The notes beneath the pieces are model-generated. The model had not been told where the DNA came from. It did not search any database and worked only from the letters and a program-made list of their open reading frames with translations. Source: DASQHY01 sp035602605 (GTDB lineage Bacteria > Acidobacteriota > Terriglobia > Acidiferrales > UBA7541). From it: a stretch of DNA of 64,000 nt. The stretch spans positions 1-64,000 of the forward strand of contig DATNLZ010000132.1 in the NCBI GenBank assembly GCA_035602605.1, given 5' to 3'. This document shows, piece by piece, positions 63,968 through 64,000 of this stretch. The position numbers and the translations under genes are program-made. The stretch's first letter is position 1; the number at the start of each line of letters is the position of its first letter.

Positions 63968-64000
63968 ATGAAACGAACGATCCCGCTCATCCTTGTGGCT
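63968..64000 (+). CDS. Start of a secreted-protein gene, cut by window end
   Basis: ATG at 63968 opens MKRTIPLILVA, a signal-peptide-like beginning, to the last base. No strong ribosome site. Only 11 codons are visible, so identity is unknown. Confidence 0.35.
   Translation, partial: MKRTIPLILVA

Noticed and set aside
1..64000. CRISPR arrays
   Set aside because: No regularly spaced identical repeats of 24-40 bases with unique spacers; only the 7-base 20-bp iterons were found.

Overview
The window looks like a chromosomal piece of an Acidobacteriota (Terriglobia-type) soil bacterium. The case rests on a VWFA-related protein of the acidobacterial kind, choice-of-anchor-D repeat proteins, two giant sortilin-like BNR propellers, many secreted enzymes with Sec or Tat signals, and a tmRNA with tag ANQPLALAA. 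The assignment is inferred from gene content, not from a marker tree.

Layout. 1-7.7 kb: an envelope and exopolysaccharide patch (repeat adhesin-like protein cut by the window edge, two methyltransferases, an O-antigen-ligase/polymerase, a secreted glycosidase). 7.8-11.6 kb: a minus-strand housekeeping operon amidase-gerMN-rph-rdgB-nth. 11.8-18 kb: three secreted proteins (uncharacterised, VWA, 1039-residue uncharacterised). 18.3-28 kb: a PilZ-like protein, then a symmetric module of two paralogous ~1050-residue BNR propellers flanking an APC permease and a secreted AstE/aspartoacylase-like hydrolase. 28-32.9 kb: Dps, DUF2911, OmpA with a long coiled coil, an XRE regulator and an ADP-ribosylglycohydrolase. 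33-45.6 kb: periplasmic oxidation and sugar catabolism: a molybdenum hydroxylase pair, a GH43 remnant plus GH51 arabinofuranosidase, a PQQ dehydrogenase, a phosphotriesterase-like protein, a nucleoside hydrolase and a gluconate-2-dehydrogenase-like pair.

46.4-49.9 kb is a decaying ~3 kb integrated element. It is bounded by a 23-bp direct repeat of the 3' end of ssrA and carries a tyrosine integrase killed by one extra base, a secreted protein killed by loss of one G, and other remnants. The intact tmRNA gene (minus strand) sits at its right edge. 50.4-61.5 kb returns to core genes: a coiled/Pro-Ala protein, a Slt transglycosylase, an aminotransferase, a beta-CASP metallo-hydrolase, a TrmJ-like methyltransferase, a YhiN-like flavoprotein, a VOC protein and a dienelactone hydrolase.

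61.7-64 kb is a second accessory spot. It holds a HigB/HigA-type toxin-antitoxin pair whose toxin is frameshifted near its start, a ~1.4 kb gene-free stretch with 20-bp-spaced CAACAAG iterons, nested inverted repeats and the 3' half of a tRNA-Pro(CGG), and the first codons of a new gene at the edge. These look like scars of a second integration site.

Functionally the window is mostly extracytoplasmic: polymer breakdown (GH51, GH43 remnant, 5.8-kb glycosidase), periplasmic oxidation of sugars and aldehydes (PQQ, GMC and Mo enzymes), peptidoglycan turnover (amidase, Slt) and the BNR/AstE/permease module, which I suggest degrades and imports an acylated amino acid or peptide.
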